Assembly: GCA_900550965.1 (NCBI GenBank)
Contig: URUC01000107.1
Location: forward strand, 1-5,515
Source of the DNA: an uncultured Collinsella sp.
GTDB taxonomy: Bacteria > Actinomycetota > Coriobacteriia > Coriobacteriales > Coriobacteriaceae
Reading direction: 5' to 3'
DNA: 5,515 nt
Positions 4,455 to 5,515 of the stretch are shown piece after piece. The translations under genes were made by a program, and so were the position numbers. Positions within the stretch are counted from its first letter, which is position 1. Each line of letters starts with the position of its first letter. The notes under the pieces were generated by a model, which did no database searches, was not told the origin of the DNA, and saw nothing but the letters and a program-made list of their open reading frames with translations.

Positions 4455-5515
4455 CTATTCCTCCTCGAGTGTGACCTTGCCGCCCAGCAGGCGGTAGTGG
4501 TCGAAGAAATCGGGATAGGACTTGTTGACGGCCTCGGCGCCGTGGATCACGACCTCGCCGGTGGCGCGGCTCGCGGCGATAGCGGCCATCATGGCGATGC
4601 GATGGTCGTTGTGCGAATCGACCTCGCCGCCGGTGAAGGCATCGACACCCTTGATGATGAGGTCATCGCCGGCAATTCGTACCTGCGCGCCCAGCGCGGT
4701 GAGCTCGCGGGTGGTGGTGACCAGACGGTCGGATTCCTTGATGCGCAGACGGGCGCAATCGCGAATAAAGGTGCGGCCCTGTGCCAACGAGGCCACGGCC
4801 GAGATGACGGGCACCAGGTCCGGAATGTCGTGGGCACTCATCTCAAAGCCGGCGAGCTTGTCGGACTGCACGGTGGCGGCGTTGGTGGAGCGCACGATGC
4901 GGGCGCCAAAGCGCGAAAGCGCGGCAAGCACGTTACGGTCGCCCTGTGCGGAGCTTAGCGACACGCCCTCGACGGTGATGGGGTCGGTGCCGATGGCACC
5001 GGCGCACAGCCAAAAGGCGGCGTTGGACCAGTCGCCCTCGACGGCTACGCTGCCGGGCGTGCGGTACGAGCCACTGCTCACGCGGAAGTTCGTGACCTCG
5101 AGCTGGCCGTCCGTGGCCGGAATGCGCTCGACGTTGACCTCGACGCCAAAGGCCTTCATGGCCTGGATCGTCAGGTTGATGTAGGGGCGGCTTTCGATAA
5201 GGCCGCATACCTGCACGCAGGAGGGCTGGGCCAGCAGCGGGGCTGCCAGCAGCAGGCCGGAGATATACTGCGAGCTCACGTTGCCCGGAAGCACAAAAGT
5301 GCCCGGGCGCATGCGTCCGCTCGTCTTGAGCGGAAAACCGCCCAGACCCTGCAGGTCGCAGCCGGCGGCGATGATCTCGTCCGAGAGCGGGGAGAGTGGG
5401 CGGGCGCCCAAGCGTCCCTGACCCACAAAAGTTGCTTCTGCGCCCAGCGCGCAGGCGACGGGCAACATAAAGCGGAGCGTGGAGCCGCTTTCACCGCAGT
5501 CAAGCGTGCCGCCGG
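4455..5515 (-). CDS. aroA: 3-phosphoshikimate 1-carboxyvinyltransferase (EPSP synthase), 5' end missing
   Basis: AroA transfers the enolpyruvyl group of phosphoenolpyruvate to shikimate 3-phosphate to give EPSP. The last 352 residues are visible. The reading frame stays open to the right edge, so the Met codon at 5468 is internal. About 75 residues, including the N-terminal Lys/Arg substrate motif, are missing compared with the usual length of about 427. In visible-fragment numbering, the motifs are LDCGESGSTLRFM (4-16, phosphoenolpyruvate loop), SSQYISGLLLAAPLL (80-94), SRPYINLTIQAMKAFGV (108-124), EGDWSNAAFW (159-168), DIPDLVPV (229-236, with the catalytic-type Asp), LRIKESDRL (256-264), DSHNDHRIAM (299-308) and VNKSYPDFF (329-337). 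All key charged residues are present. The first loop reads GESGSTLRF rather than E. coli-like GNAGTAMRP. It keeps the Gly that is Ala in CP4-type glyphosate-tolerant enzymes, so tolerance cannot be claimed. Its stop lies 1 nt before aroC. Confidence -1.
   Translation of the reverse strand, partial: GGTLDCGESGSTLRFMLPVACALGAEATFVGQGRLGARPLSPLSDEIIAAGCDLQGLGGFPLKTSGRMRPGTFVLPGNVSSQYISGLLLAAPLLAQPSCVQVCGLIESRPYINLTIQAMKAFGVEVNVERIPATDGQLEVTNFRVSSGSYRTPGSVAVEGDWSNAAFWLCAGAIGTDPITVEGVSLSSAQGDRNVLAALSRFGARIVRSTNAATVQSDKLAGFEMSAHDIPDLVPVISAVASLAQGRTFIRDCARLRIKESDRLVTTTRELTALGAQVRIAGDDLIIKGVDAFTGGEVDSHNDHRIAMMAAIAASRATGEVVIHGAEAVNKSYPDFFDHYRLLGGKVTLEEE
4460..4464 (-). promoter_or_regulatory. aroC ribosome binding site inside the aroA 3' end
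   Basis: GGAGG, read as part of the terminal Glu codons of AroA, is spaced 6 nt from the aroC ATG at 4453. It supports that start and coupling to aroA translation. Confidence -1.

Noticed and set aside
4179..4958. Open frame of 259 codons on the plus strand over the aroC/aroA junction
   Set aside because: It crosses two well-supported minus-strand genes and has low-complexity shadow composition, with no motif.
5466..5468. Met codon at 5468 as the aroA start
   Set aside because: The frame continues upstream to the window edge and encodes GGTLDCGESGSTLRF, a conserved EPSP synthase loop, so this Met is internal.

Overview
This window is a compact, high-GC aromatic amino acid biosynthesis cluster. 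All of its genes lie on the minus strand, so it reads biologically from right to left. It suggests an actinobacterial gut-type anaerobe, most likely a Coriobacteriia member (Collinsella/Olsenella-like). That placement is an inference from high GC, strong AGGAGG-type ribosome binding sites, a fused shikimate dehydrogenase-shikimate kinase, and Clostridia-like variants of the AroA and AroC signatures. I could not run a taxonomic search.

Layout in transcription order: aroA (EPSP synthase, 5' end beyond the right edge) at 5515-4455; aroC (chorismate synthase) at 4453-3356; pheA (chorismate mutase-prephenate dehydratase with a C-terminal ACT domain) at 3312-2167; an aroE-aroK fusion at 2166-916; a perfect 16-bp hairpin at 913-873; aroQ (type II 3-dehydroquinase) at 851-414; an AT-richer 78-nt gap; and the first 111 codons of glf (UDP-galactopyranose mutase) from 335 to the left edge.

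The five aromatic genes encode seven consecutive activities: 3-dehydroquinate to 3-dehydroshikimate (AroQ), shikimate (AroE half), shikimate 3-phosphate (AroK half), EPSP (AroA), chorismate (AroC), prephenate (PheA mutase domain) and phenylpyruvate (PheA dehydratase domain). DAHP synthase, dehydroquinate synthase and the tyrosine branch are not in the window. Gene spacing is 1 nt (aroA/aroC), 43 nt (aroC/pheA) and 0 nt (pheA/aroEK), so an operon with translational coupling is likely up to aroEK. The aroEK-aroQ junction differs because it holds the long hairpin, which may be a terminator/attenuator or a dispersed palindromic repeat. glf belongs to cell-surface galactofuranose synthesis and is probably a separate unit.

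I see no mobile element, CRISPR array, tRNA/rRNA or unknown protein family. The least ordinary points are the hairpin, with a possible competing structure over the aroQ ribosome binding site; the aroE-aroK fusion; and non-canonical residues in the AroC, AroA and AroE signatures. None of these shows a wholly new system.
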